64,000 bases of DNA from Paramagnetospirillum magnetotacticum MS-1 (GCF_000829825.1 NZ_JXSL01000024.1:54604-118603); one strand, 5' to 3'. Shown: positions 35,687-44,570, counted from the stretch's first letter. A program made the numbers and translations. Notes: generated by a model not told the origin, from the letters alone.

Positions 35687-36049
35687 TCAAGCGCCGCTGT
35701 CGGTTCGGGCTTTAAATGGCGGTAACGGATTATAGATGGCGGCAGCCGCACAATGGATGGCGGTGAAAATTTTCAGGCCGTTGATTCGGAATGATTTCCG
35801 ATGAAGCCCGTTTTGGCCGCTTTGAAGTCGGTTCAAGACAACCAATTCGATCGCCCTCGCGACCGTTTTGAAAGCCTCGCGATACGCTTGTTCAGGCGAA
35901 GCCCCTCCCTGCCAGAACGATCCCGTAAATCCGGTGCACCACCACAGGCAGGCATGAACGCCGTCCCGAATCTCCGGGGCGCCCACATAGATATGGAACG
36001 GTTCAAGGGAGCCATCGGCGCCCCCTTTCTGAACACGCGGCATGATCAT
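35687..36049 (-). CDS. Doubtful hypothetical gene or gene remnant
   Basis: About 120 codons are open from MIMPRVQKGGADG. The middle part looks protein-like (EPFHIYVGAPEIRDGVHACLWW split, then SPEQAYREAFKTVARAIELV), resembling small immunity- or DUF-type proteins by eye. The C-terminal part reads through the heptamer repeats and looks random. The frame continues upstream without a clear start, and no ribosome site precedes this ATG. It may be a decayed gene. Confidence 0.3.
   Translation of the reverse strand: MIMPRVQKGGADGSLEPFHIYVGAPEIRDGVHACLWWCTGFTGSFWQGGASPEQAYREAFKTVARAIELVVLNRLQSGQNGLHRKSFRINGLKIFTAIHCAAAAIYNPLPPFKARTDSGA
35716..35763. repeat. Three ATGGCGG heptamers at 20-21 bp spacing
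   Basis: The heptamer occurs at 35716, 35736 and 35757, about two helical turns apart. It lies 90-140 bases upstream of the MBL hydrolase start. The phasing resembles multiple binding sites for one regulator, but it could be chance in GC-rich DNA. Confidence 0.4.
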
Positions 36050-36275
36050 ATCAAGCAGGTTGGTTCTATAGGCCAGTTGGTCATTGTTGCTGGAACCAGA
36101 CGCGTTGCATGAAGAGACACCCCTGGGTTCCCCTCTGCACAGCCGCGATCTCGACCGTCTGGCCGACACCGCCCTCGGCAGGTGCGAAGTGTCCCCGCCC
36201 TTGGTGGCTCCTCTTCAGGAATCCCAGGCTCCGAGACCACCGTTCAGACCATGACGAACATGGACCGCAACCGTA

Positions 36276-36296
36276 AATCTACAGACGCCATAGATT
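36276..36296. promoter_or_regulatory. LysR-type palindrome upstream of the organosulfur operon
   Basis: AATCTA-N9-TAGATT is a perfect interrupted palindrome 90 bases before the binding-protein start. The spacing and T...A ends match LysR-type sites, and sulfonate operons are usually controlled by the LysR proteins CysB or Cbl. No lysR gene is in view. Confidence 0.42.
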
Positions 36297-36386
36297 AATG
36301 GTTTTCTCATTGACGCCCCATCGAACAGTCCGTAGTGTTGTTTCCAGACAATTAACCGTATCAACTTGTTATTTGAGGGGCGCTCG

Positions 36387-37376
36387 ATGCTTTTTTCCAC
36401 GCTTTGGACCCGTACCCTTCGCGCTGGCCTGACGGCGGCGGCGGCGCTCGGCCTGTCCGGGGCGGCCATGGCCGCCGACAAGGTCGAAGAGATCAAGATC
36501 GACTACGCCTATTACAATCCGGTCAGCCTGGTGCTGAAGGATAAGGGCTGGCTCGAGCAGGAATTCGCCAAGGACGGCATCAAGGTCCGCTGGGTTCTGT
36601 CCCTGGGCTCGAACAAGGCCCTGGAATTCCTCAACGCCAAAAGCCTTGATTTCGGCTCGTCGGCTGGCGCGGCAGCCCTGTTGGCCCGCATCAACGGCAA
36701 CCCGGTGAAGTCCGTCTATGTCTATTCCAAGCCGGAATGGACCGCCCTGGTGACGGGCAAGGACTCGGCCATCCAGAAGGTTGCCGACCTCAAGGGCAAG
36801 CGCGTCGCCGCCACGCGGGGCACCGATCCCCACATCTTCCTGACCCGCACCCTGGCGGAAAACGGCCTGACCGAGAAGGACGTCAAGATCGTCCTGCTGC
36901 AGCATCAGGATGGCCGTCTTGCCCTGGCCAAGGGCGACGTGGACGCCTGGGCCGGTCTCGACCCGCTGATGGCCCAGGCCGAACTGGATGACGGCGCCCG
37001 CATCTTCTACCGCAATGCCGACATCAACACCTGGGGCGTTCTCAACACCCGCGAGGACTTCATCGCCGACCATCCGGAACTGGTCTCCCGCGTCCTGGCG
37101 GTCTACGAGAAGGCCCGCGCCTTCGCCATTGCCAACCCGGCCGAGTTGAAGAAGACCATCGTCGAGCAGGCCAAGCTCAATGACGCGGTCGCCGCCCGCC
37201 AGCTCGAGCGCACCGATCTGTCCACCGCCGCCATCGGCGAGCGCCAGAAGAAGACCATTGAGGGCGCCGGCATCGCCCTGCAGCAGGCGGGCGTCATTCC
37301 CGCCGACGTGAATGTTCCCTCCGTCGCCGCTGCCCTGGTAGACTCCAGCTTCGTTACCAAGCTGGGCGTGAAGTGA
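36387..37376 (+). CDS. Periplasmic sulfonate/taurine-type binding protein
   Basis: This 329-residue SsuA/TauA/NMT1-family protein has a Sec signal (LRAGLTAAAALGLSGAAMA, cut near residue 30). It then shows IKIDYAYYNPVSLVLKDKGWL, LNAKSLDFGSSAGAAALLA, VADLKGKRVAATRGTDPH and DVDAWAGLDPLMAQ, the usual two-lobe pattern. GAGGGG is 8 bases before ATG 36387. It is the first gene of a six-gene operon. The specific ligand (alkanesulfonate, taurine or other organosulfur compound) is not readable. Confidence 0.9.
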   Translation: MLFSTLWTRTLRAGLTAAAALGLSGAAMAADKVEEIKIDYAYYNPVSLVLKDKGWLEQEFAKDGIKVRWVLSLGSNKALEFLNAKSLDFGSSAGAAALLARINGNPVKSVYVYSKPEWTALVTGKDSAIQKVADLKGKRVAATRGTDPHIFLTRTLAENGLTEKDVKIVLLQHQDGRLALAKGDVDAWAGLDPLMAQAELDDGARIFYRNADINTWGVLNTREDFIADHPELVSRVLAVYEKARAFAIANPAELKKTIVEQAKLNDAVAARQLERTDLSTAAIGERQKKTIEGAGIALQQAGVIPADVNVPSVAAALVDSSFVTKLGVK

Positions 37377-37386
37377 GGCTGTAACC

Positions 37387-38214
37387 TTGTCATCCGTGAA
37401 AACTTGCGCCGCCTCCTCCGTGGAGGCGGCGCTGCCGTCTTCCAAACGCCCCGGCTTCAAATGGCTGCTGGGCTTTATCCTGCCGGTCGGCCTGGCCCTG
37501 GCCTGGGAAGTGGCGGTCGCCCTGAAATGGGCCGATGGCCGCCTGCTGCCCACGCCGTCTCGGGTCTTCACCACCCTGGCCGCTCTGGCCAAGACCGGTG
37601 AACTGACCAATCACGTGCTGGCCACCTTGCAGCGTGTGGCGCTCGGCTTCGGGTTCGGGGTGGCGGCGGGCACAGTGCTGGGCGCCGTCAGCGGTTACTG
37701 GAGTCTGGCCCGGCGGCTGATCGACCCCACATTGCAGGCGCTGCGCAACATTCCCTCCATCGCCTGGGTGCCGATGTTCATCCTTTGGTTCGGCATCTTC
37801 GAGACCTCGAAGGTGATCCTCATCGCGGTGGGCGTGTTCTTTCCCATCTATCTCAGCCTGTCGGGCGCTATTCTGGGCGTGGACCGCAAGCTGGTGGAGG
37901 TCGGGCGCATCTTCCGCTTCAGCCATGCCGAGATGATCACCCGCATCCTGCTGCCCGCCACCCTGCCCGCCTACGTCATCTCTTTGCGGTCCGGCCTGGG
38001 GCTGGGCTGGATGTTCGTGGTCGCCGCCGAGTTCATGGGCGCCGAGGAGGGCCTGGGCTTCCTGCTGGTCGATGGCCAGCAGACCGGACGTCCGGCGGTG
38101 ATCCTGGCATCCATTACCGCCTTCGCCATCCTGGGCAAGATCACCGACTGGCTGCTGGCCTCGGCCTCGGCCCGGTTCCTGACCTGGCAAGATTCCTTCA
38201 AGCCGGCGGAGTAG
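37387..38214 (+). CDS. SsuC/TauC-type ABC permease
   Basis: This 275-residue inner-membrane permease has six hydrophobic segments. The BPD transport motif is VGVFFPIYLSLSGAILGVD followed by ATLPAYVISLRSGLGLGWMFVVAAE. The N-terminus carries a roughly 20-residue hydrophilic extension. It appears to start at TTG 37387 with GAGG 8 bases upstream; GTG 37396 is an alternative. It follows the binding protein by 10 bases. Confidence 0.9.
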   Translation: MSSVKTCAASSVEAALPSSKRPGFKWLLGFILPVGLALAWEVAVALKWADGRLLPTPSRVFTTLAALAKTGELTNHVLATLQRVALGFGFGVAAGTVLGAVSGYWSLARRLIDPTLQALRNIPSIAWVPMFILWFGIFETSKVILIAVGVFFPIYLSLSGAILGVDRKLVEVGRIFRFSHAEMITRILLPATLPAYVISLRSGLGLGWMFVVAAEFMGAEEGLGFLLVDGQQTGRPAVILASITAFAILGKITDWLLASASARFLTWQDSFKPAE

Positions 38215-38218
38215 AGCC

Positions 38219-38989
38219 ATGCTCGGCATTTCCAATGTGGACAAGCGCTATCCCAACGGCCTGCTGGCCCTGTCCGGCCTGAATCTCGACGTGGCCGAGG
38301 GCGAGATCCTGGCCATCGTCGGCGGGTCGGGCTGCGGCAAGAGCACCTTGCTGCGCCTCATCTCCGGGCTGGACACGCCCACCACGGGAACCGTCACCCT
38401 GGACGGCACCCCGGTCAAGGAGCCGCGTCCCGAGATCGGCATGGTGTTTCAAGAACCCCGCCTGATGCCTTGGCTGACCATCGACCAGAACGTCGCCTTC
38501 GGCATCCGCCATCTGCCCGCCGAGGAGCAGAAAGCCCGCGTGTCGGAGACGCTGGCCCGCGTCGGTCTGGCGTCGCATGTGGGGCACTGGCCGCGCGAAT
38601 TGTCGGGCGGGCAGGCCCAGCGCGTCGCCCTGGCCCGCGCCCTGGTGGGACGGCCCAAGGTGCTGTTGCTGGACGAGCCGTTCTCGGCGCTGGACGCGCT
38701 GACCCGCGGCGATTTGCAGGACCATCTGCTGGATCTGTGGGCCTATGACCGCCCCACCATGATCCTGGTGACCCACGACATCGAGGAGGCCCTGGTCCTG
38801 GCCGACCGTATCGTGGTGATGCAGCCCAATCCCGGCCGGGTGCGGATCGAGGTCACGCCGCCCCTGGCGCGGCCGCGCGATCGCCTGGATGCCGAGTTCT
38901 TGCAGTGGAAGTATAAACTCTTGGGCGATTTGGACCATGCCAGCCGTCCGCCCACCGGCGACGAATCCTTCCCCGCCGTAGCCATCTGA
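38219..38989 (+). CDS. SsuB/TauB-type ABC ATPase
   Basis: This 256-residue ATPase has Walker A GGSGCGKST, Q-loop VFQEPRLMPW (typical of the nitrate/sulfonate/taurine family), signature LSGGQAQRV, Walker B LLLDEPFSALD and H-loop VTHDIEEA. GGAG stands 7 bases before the ATG and the gap to the permease is 4 bases. It completes the importer. Confidence 0.93.
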   Translation: MLGISNVDKRYPNGLLALSGLNLDVAEGEILAIVGGSGCGKSTLLRLISGLDTPTTGTVTLDGTPVKEPRPEIGMVFQEPRLMPWLTIDQNVAFGIRHLPAEEQKARVSETLARVGLASHVGHWPRELSGGQAQRVALARALVGRPKVLLLDEPFSALDALTRGDLQDHLLDLWAYDRPTMILVTHDIEEALVLADRIVVMQPNPGRVRIEVTPPLARPRDRLDAEFLQWKYKLLGDLDHASRPPTGDESFPAVAI

Positions 38990-38996
38990 GAGAAGA

Positions 38997-40949
38997 ATGT
39001 CCGATCTTTTTCCGGTTCCCCCGGATTTCGCCGCCCGCGCCCATGTGGATGCGGCGGCCTATGAAAATCTCTATGGGCGATCCCTGGACGACAACCAGGG
39101 GTTCTGGCGCGAACAAGCGGGCTTCCTCGACTGGATCAAGCCGTTTACGAAGGTCAGCGACACCAGATTCGATCCCGATGATCTGCGCATCCGCTGGTTC
39201 GCCGACGGCACATTGAACGCCTCGGTCAATTGCATCGACCGCCACCTTCCCGCCAAGGCCGACCTGCCCGCCATTCTGTGGGAAGGTGACGCGTCGGATG
39301 AGCGCCGCACCGTCACCTGGGGCCAATTGTCCGACCGGGTCAACCGGCTGGCCAATGTGCTGAAGAGCCTGGGCGTGGCCAAGGGCGACGTGGTCACCAT
39401 CTATCTGCCGGTGATCCCCGAGGCCTTCGTCGCCATGATGGCCTGCGTGCGCATCGGCGCCGTCCATTCGGTGGTGTTTTCCGGTTTTTCCGCCGAGGCC
39501 CTGGCCAACCGCATCGCCGATGCCGGTGCCAAAGTGCTGATCACCGCCGACGAGGGCAAGCGCGGCGGGCGGGCTGTGCCCTTGAAGCGCAATGCCGATG
39601 AGGCTCTGACCTCTCAGCCCGGTGTCGCCCATGTGGTGGTGGTGCGCCGCACCGGCGCCCCCGTGCCCTTCTCGCCGGGCCGCGATCTTTGGTACGAGGA
39701 CGCCCTGGCCGCCGCCCAGCCCTGGTGCGAGCCGGTGGAGGTGGGAGCGGAGGACCCGCTGTTCATCCTTTACACCTCCGGCTCCACCGGCAAACCCAAG
39801 GGCCTTGTCCACACCACCGGCGGCTATCTGGTTCATGCGGGCACCAGTTGGAAGACCATCTTCGACTGGCATCCGGGCGATGTGTTCTGGTGCACCGCCG
39901 ATGTAGGCTGGGTCACGGCCCACACCTATAAGATCTACGGACCGCTGCTGAACGGTGCCACCAGCGTGTTGTTCGAGGGCGTGCCCACATGGCCGGATTC
40001 CTCGCGCTGGTGGTCGATCATCGAGCGCTACCGGGTCGCCATCTTCTACACCGCGCCCACCGCGCTGCGCTCCCTGATGCGCGAGGGCGAAGGGCCCGTG
40101 CGGCGCCACGACCTCTCCAGCCTGCGGGTCCTGGGTTCGGTGGGCGAGCCCATCAACCCGGAAGCCTGGCGTTGGTACCATTCGGTGATCGGCGCCGGGC
40201 GCTGCCCCATCGTCGACACCTATTGGCAGACCGAGACCGGAGCGGTGCTGCTGGTGCCCATTCCCGGCGCCATTCCCAACAAGCCGGGCATGGCGGCCAA
40301 GCCCTATTTCGGCATCCGCCCCGTGGTGGTCGATGCGCAAGGCAACCGCCTGGACGGCGTGGCCGAGGGCAATATGTGCTTCGAAGGCTCGTGGCCGGGA
40401 CAGGCGCGCACTATTCTCCACGACCACGAACGCTTCATCCGGACCTATTTCGCCCCCTATCCGGGCCTGTTCTTCACCGGCGACGGGGTGCGCCGTGACG
40501 AGGACGGCTATTACCGCATCAGCGGCCGGGTGGACGACGTCATCAACGTCTCGGGCCACCGGCTGGGTACGGTGGAGCTGGAAAGCGCCATCTCGTCGCA
40601 CCGGGCCGTGGCGGAATCGGCGGTGGTCGGTTTTCCCCACGACTTGAAAGGCCAGGGCGTGTTCGCCTATGTCACACTCAAGGACGGCATCACCGAGTCC
40701 GAGGAATTGCGCAAGGAACTGGTGGCCTGGGTCCGCGCCCGTATCGGCCCCATCGCCAGCCCCGATGTGATCCAATGGGCCCCAGCCCTGCCCAAGAACC
40801 GGGCGGGCAAGATTTTGCGCCGCATCCTGGCCAAGGTGGCCGCCAACGATTTCGAGAATTTCGGTGACACCTCCACCGTTGCCGACCCCGCCGTCGTCGG
40901 CGACATTGTTCAAAGCCGTAAGGACACTCTTGAAAGGGAACAGGTATGA
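38997..40949 (+). CDS. acs: Acetyl-CoA synthetase-like acyl-CoA synthetase
   Basis: This 650-residue AMP-forming enzyme is of the Acs/PrpE family. Motifs include YTSGSTGKPKGLVHTTGGYL, the family VGWVTAHTY region, GSVGEPINPEAW and the C-terminal lysine motif PKNRAGKI. It reads DTYWQTETGA, where acetyl-CoA synthetases usually have DTWWQTETG; that Trp pair lines the acyl pocket, so the substrate may not be acetate. It is embedded in a transporter-OsmC-lyase operon rather than standing alone, which argues for a specialised acid. It overlaps osmC by 4 bases. Confidence 0.88.
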   Translation: MSDLFPVPPDFAARAHVDAAAYENLYGRSLDDNQGFWREQAGFLDWIKPFTKVSDTRFDPDDLRIRWFADGTLNASVNCIDRHLPAKADLPAILWEGDASDERRTVTWGQLSDRVNRLANVLKSLGVAKGDVVTIYLPVIPEAFVAMMACVRIGAVHSVVFSGFSAEALANRIADAGAKVLITADEGKRGGRAVPLKRNADEALTSQPGVAHVVVVRRTGAPVPFSPGRDLWYEDALAAAQPWCEPVEVGAEDPLFILYTSGSTGKPKGLVHTTGGYLVHAGTSWKTIFDWHPGDVFWCTADVGWVTAHTYKIYGPLLNGATSVLFEGVPTWPDSSRWWSIIERYRVAIFYTAPTALRSLMREGEGPVRRHDLSSLRVLGSVGEPINPEAWRWYHSVIGAGRCPIVDTYWQTETGAVLLVPIPGAIPNKPGMAAKPYFGIRPVVVDAQGNRLDGVAEGNMCFEGSWPGQARTILHDHERFIRTYFAPYPGLFFTGDGVRRDEDGYYRISGRVDDVINVSGHRLGTVELESAISSHRAVAESAVVGFPHDLKGQGVFAYVTLKDGITESEELRKELVAWVRARIGPIASPDVIQWAPALPKNRAGKILRRILAKVAANDFENFGDTSTVADPAVVGDIVQSRKDTLEREQV

Positions 40950-41458
40950 ACGCCGATGAATTGCGCAGCCTTCAGGCACCGCTCAAGGACAGCTACAAAT
41001 CCACCCCTGACGTGGCCAAGATCACCCTGAAATCCAAGGGCGAGCTGGATTCCGACGATGTGGTTTGCCGCGTCGAGACTGGCCGCGCCCTGGTGGAAGC
41101 CGGGCTGCACCCGGCCACTGGCGGCACCGGCGCCTTCGCCTGTTCCGGCAATATGCTGCTGGACGCCCTGGTGGCCTGCGCTGGCGTCACCTTGAAGGCG
41201 GTGGCCATCGCCATCGAGTTCGACCTGAAAGGCGGCACCGTCTCGGCCGAGGGCGACCTGGATTTCCGCGGCACACTGGGCGTCGCAAAGGACGCGCCGG
41301 TGGGCTTTGGCGAGATTCGTCTGACCTTCGACCTGGAGACCTCCGAGTCCAAGGAGCGCATCGACCAACTGACCAAGCTGACCGAACGCTATTGCGTGGT
41401 GTTCCAGACCCTGGCCAAGCCGCCGGTCCTGGCGTTGACCGTGAAAAGCCATGGCTGA
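40946..41458 (+). CDS. OsmC/Ohr-like protein
   Basis: This 170-residue protein of the OsmC fold has the first reactive Cys in DALVACAGVTLKAVA and the second in ERYCVVFQTL, as in peroxidase-type members. It has a longer N-terminal arm (MNADELRSLQAPLKDSYKS). OsmC proteins reduce organic hydroperoxides or handle reactive sulfur species. Its ATG overlaps the synthetase stop, and it overlaps the lyase gene by 8 bases, so it is tightly tied to this pathway. Confidence 0.87.
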   Translation: MNADELRSLQAPLKDSYKSTPDVAKITLKSKGELDSDDVVCRVETGRALVEAGLHPATGGTGAFACSGNMLLDALVACAGVTLKAVAIAIEFDLKGGTVSAEGDLDFRGTLGVAKDAPVGFGEIRLTFDLETSESKERIDQLTKLTERYCVVFQTLAKPPVLALTVKSHG

Positions 41459-42593
41459 GGACAGCAGGAGGCCGGAGACCCTGGCGGCGCACGCCATGGG
41501 GCGGATCGACGGGGCGACGGGGGCGGTCATTCCCCCCATCCATCCGTCGGCCACCTATGAGCGCGACGCCGATCTGGGTTACTCCAGAGGCCGCTGCTAT
41601 TCCCGCGCCGACAATCCCTCCTACGACGCTGCCGCCGACACGCTGACCGCGTTGGAAGGTGGCGCCCAGACCCTGCTGTTCGCGTCCGGCATGGCCGCCG
41701 CCACGGCGGTGTTCCAGGCGCTGGAGCCCGGTGACCATGTGCTGATCCCTGAGGTGATGTATTGGGCGCTGCGCGGCTGGCTGCACGGCTTTGCCACGCG
41801 GTGGGGGCTGCGCGTGGAGGCGGTGGACACCTCCGATCTGGACGAGGTCCGCCGCGCCTTGCGGCCCGGCCTCACCCGGCTGATCTGGGTGGAAAGCCCG
41901 GCAAATCCGCTATGGGTGATCAGCGACATCGCTGCCCTGGCCCAACTGGCCCACGAAGCGGGGGCCCGCCTGGCCGTGGATTCCACCATCGCCACGCCGG
42001 TCTTGACCCGGCCGCTGGAATTGGGCGCCGATCTGGTGATGCATTCGGCCACCAAATACCTCAACGGCCATTCAGACGTGGTGGCCGGCACGCTCACCAC
42101 CAAGGTCAAGGACGATCCCTGGGCCAGGATCAAGGCCGTCCAGACCCAGATCGGCGGCGTGCTGGGACCGTTCGAAGCCTGGCTGCTGCAGCGCGGATTG
42201 CGCACCCTGTTTGCCCGCGTGCGCTGGCAGTGCACCTCGGCCCTGGATTTGGCCCAGCGCCTGTCCGCCCATCCCAATGTGGCTGAGGTGCTTTATCCCG
42301 GTCTTCCCGGCTTCGCAGGCCATGAGACCGCCAGCCGCCAGATGAAAGGCGGCTTCGGCGGTATGCTGTCCATCCGGGTCAAGGGTGGCCGCGAGGCCGC
42401 CATCGCCACCGCCGCCGCCACCCAGGTCTGGACTCGGGCCACATCCCTGGGCGGCGTGGAAAGCCTGATCGAACACCGCGCCAGCATGGAAGGGGCCGAC
42501 TCGCCCGTGCCGGATGACCTGTTGCGGTTGTCCGTGGGGCTCGAGGCGGTGGACGACCTTTACAATGACCTGAGCCAAGCCCTCGGTCTATGA
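41451..42593 (+). CDS. metC: Cystathionine beta-lyase-type C-S lyase
   Basis: This 380-residue Cys/Met-metabolism PLP enzyme has the PLP Lys in HSATKYLNGHSD, the ring-stacking Tyr region YSRGRCYSRADNPSYDAA, FASGMAAATAVFQAL and the C-terminal RLSVGLEAVDDLYNDL. It would cleave cystathionine or a related thioether to a thiol, pyruvate and ammonia. It is last in the sulfonate-type operon and its stop overlaps the convergent metY fusion by 6 bases. MetB or a generic C-S lyase activity is possible. Confidence 0.88.
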   Translation: MAEDSRRPETLAAHAMGRIDGATGAVIPPIHPSATYERDADLGYSRGRCYSRADNPSYDAAADTLTALEGGAQTLLFASGMAAATAVFQALEPGDHVLIPEVMYWALRGWLHGFATRWGLRVEAVDTSDLDEVRRALRPGLTRLIWVESPANPLWVISDIAALAQLAHEAGARLAVDSTIATPVLTRPLELGADLVMHSATKYLNGHSDVVAGTLTTKVKDDPWARIKAVQTQIGGVLGPFEAWLLQRGLRTLFARVRWQCTSALDLAQRLSAHPNVAEVLYPGLPGFAGHETASRQMKGGFGGMLSIRVKGGREAAIATAAATQVWTRATSLGGVESLIEHRASMEGADSPVPDDLLRLSVGLEAVDDLYNDLSQALGL

Positions 42594-44396
42594 AATGGCC
42601 GACAGGGCCTGATCCAGATCGCGGATGATGTCGTCGGCGGTTTCCAATCCCACCGACAGGCGGATCACGTCGGGACCGGCGCCCGCCGCCACCCGCTGTT
42701 CGTCGCTGAGCTGGCGGTGGGTGGTCGAGGCCGGATGCAGGATCAGCGAGCGGGTGTCGCCCACATTGGCCAGATGGGAGAACAGCCGCACGCCTTCCAC
42801 CATCTTGATCCCCGCCTCGTAACCGCCCTTGACCCCGAAGGTGAAGACCGAACCTGCGCCCTTGGGCAGGTATTTGGCCGCCAGATCAAAGTAGGGGCTG
42901 GATTTCAGCCCGGCATAGGATACCCAGGCCACTTTGGGATGGGTTTCCAGGAATTCGGCCACCTTGCGGGCATTCTCCACATGGCGCTCCATGCGCAGCG
43001 GCAGGGTCTCGATGCCCGTGATGGTCAGGAAGGCGTTCATGGGCGCCATGGCCGGGCCAAAATCTCTGAGCGCCACGGCGCGAGCCTTGGTGGTGAAGCC
43101 GAAATCGCCGAAGGTCTCGTAGAAGGTCAGGCCGTGATAGGCGGGCTCGGGCTTGGTCATGGACGGAAACTTGTCGTTCTGCGCCCAGTCGAAACGCCCC
43201 GATTCCACAACCACGCCGCCCAATGAATTGCCATGCCCGGCCAGGAACTTGGTGGTGGAATGGCAGATGATGTCCGCACCCCAATCGAACGGGCGGCACA
43301 GATAGGGCGTGGCCAGGGTGTTGTCCACCACCAGGGGAATACCGGCCTCGTGCGCCACGGCGGCGATGGCTTCCAGATCCACCACCACGCCGCCGGGATT
43401 GGCCAGACTTTCCACGAAGATGGCCTTGCACTTGGGCGTCATCGCCTTACGGAAATTGTCCGGGTCCTTGGGATCGACGAAATGGCAGGTCCAGCCCAAC
43501 TTGCGGAAGGTCAGGCCGAACTGGGTGAGCGAGCCACCATAGAGATTGCGCGACGCCAGGAACTCGTCACCCGGCTCCAGCAGGGTGAAGAAGGTCAGGA
43601 ACTGCCCGGCATGGCCCGAGGCGGCGGCCACGGCGGCCCGCCCGCCTTCCAGGGTCGCCACCCGCTCCTCCAGCACCGAAACGGTGGGATTGGTCAGCCG
43701 CGAATAGATGTTGCCGAAAGTGTGCAGGTTGAACAGCGATGCCGCCTGTTCGGCGTCCTCGAACACATAGGACGAGGTCTGGTAGATGGGGGTGATGCGC
43801 GCCCCCGTGGCCGGATCGGGCGCGGCTCCGGCATGGATGGCGCGGGTCTCGAAGCCATAGCTTTGATTGCGCGGCGGCATGGGGCGGTCCTTGCGGCCCT
43901 GGGCGCGCGGCGCCTCGGGCGCCTGATTGCGGATCAGCCCCGTATTGACCCCGCTCCACCCCAACTCGCCGCCCAGGCGGCCGTATTCGATCTTGGGGCA
44001 GCGGTCCATCACCACTTGAAGCCCCGCCGCCTCGGCCTTGGCGGCGGCCTCGTCGTTGCGCACCCCCAACTGCATCCACAGCACCTTGGCGCCCATGGCG
44101 ATGGCTTCATCAGCCACCGGCCCCACCTGATCGGAGCGGCGAAAGACATCGACCATGTCCACCGGCTCGGTGATCTCCGACAGGCTGGCCCGCACCGTCT
44201 CGCCCAGGATCTCCTGTCCGGCGGCGGCCGGGTTGACCGGGATCACCCGATATCCCTTGGTCTGAAGGTACTTCATGACGAAGTAGCTGGGACGGTTCCA
44301 GTTGGTGCTGGCCCCCACCATGGCGATGGTCCGCGTATCGGCAAGAATCCGCCGCAGCAAGGCATCGCTGTAGACGGTTAGGGGGCGGTCGGTCAT
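42588..44396 (-). CDS. metY: CoA-binding domain fused to O-acetylhomoserine sulfhydrylase (MetY)
   Basis: This 602-residue frame has no stop between two proteins usually encoded separately. Residues 1-150 form a CoA_binding_2 (YccU-like) Rossmann domain (TRTIAMVGASTNWNRPSYFV, VDVFRRSDQV, VMDRCPKIEY). Residues 173-602 are a complete MetY: GARITPIYQTSSYVF, GNIYSRLTNPTVSVLE, the PLP Lys in HSTTKFLAGHGNS, and RLSVGLETADDI. MetY makes homocysteine or methionine from O-acetylhomoserine and sulfide or methanethiol. GAGGA precedes ATG 44396. An internal ATG at 43880 with AAGGA 7 bases upstream could also yield MetY alone. Confidence 0.9.
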   Translation of the reverse strand: MTDRPLTVYSDALLRRILADTRTIAMVGASTNWNRPSYFVMKYLQTKGYRVIPVNPAAAGQEILGETVRASLSEITEPVDMVDVFRRSDQVGPVADEAIAMGAKVLWMQLGVRNDEAAAKAEAAGLQVVMDRCPKIEYGRLGGELGWSGVNTGLIRNQAPEAPRAQGRKDRPMPPRNQSYGFETRAIHAGAAPDPATGARITPIYQTSSYVFEDAEQAASLFNLHTFGNIYSRLTNPTVSVLEERVATLEGGRAAVAAASGHAGQFLTFFTLLEPGDEFLASRNLYGGSLTQFGLTFRKLGWTCHFVDPKDPDNFRKAMTPKCKAIFVESLANPGGVVVDLEAIAAVAHEAGIPLVVDNTLATPYLCRPFDWGADIICHSTTKFLAGHGNSLGGVVVESGRFDWAQNDKFPSMTKPEPAYHGLTFYETFGDFGFTTKARAVALRDFGPAMAPMNAFLTITGIETLPLRMERHVENARKVAEFLETHPKVAWVSYAGLKSSPYFDLAAKYLPKGAGSVFTFGVKGGYEAGIKMVEGVRLFSHLANVGDTRSLILHPASTTHRQLSDEQRVAAGAGPDVIRLSVGLETADDIIRDLDQALSAIS

Positions 44397-44570
44397 GAAA
44401 TCCTCGATGTCCAAGTGCGGATCGGAAAATTGCCAGGCATCACTATCGTCCCCCCGGATTACGTCCCCGAAAGCCTCAGATAACGACAAGGCGCTCGGAT
44501 ATCGTATATCAGCAAGGGTTCGGCGCGAATATCGCTGACCCGCTCAATGGCGTCGAGAAACTTCGTGGGA

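Larger units (their letters stand above)
35627..36386. other. Long gap with repeats and one doubtful gene
   Basis: About 760 bases separate the hydrolase from the sulfonate-type transporter operon. It is lower in GC than its surroundings. It contains three ATGGCGG heptamers (35716-35763), a possible minus-strand gene or gene remnant (35687-36049), and a LysR-type palindrome (36276-36296). No RNA gene is evident. Confidence 0.5.

Noticed and set aside
38853..40979. Long minus-strand open frame opposite the acyl-CoA synthetase
   Set aside because: High GC leaves the antisense frame open; composition is His/Gly/Ala-rich and no motif is present, while the plus strand has all ANL motifs.
44397..44570. 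SAM-II riboswitch upstream of the metY fusion
   Set aside because: Alphaproteobacterial metY genes often have one, but I found neither its conserved core nor its pseudoknot pairing in this gap.
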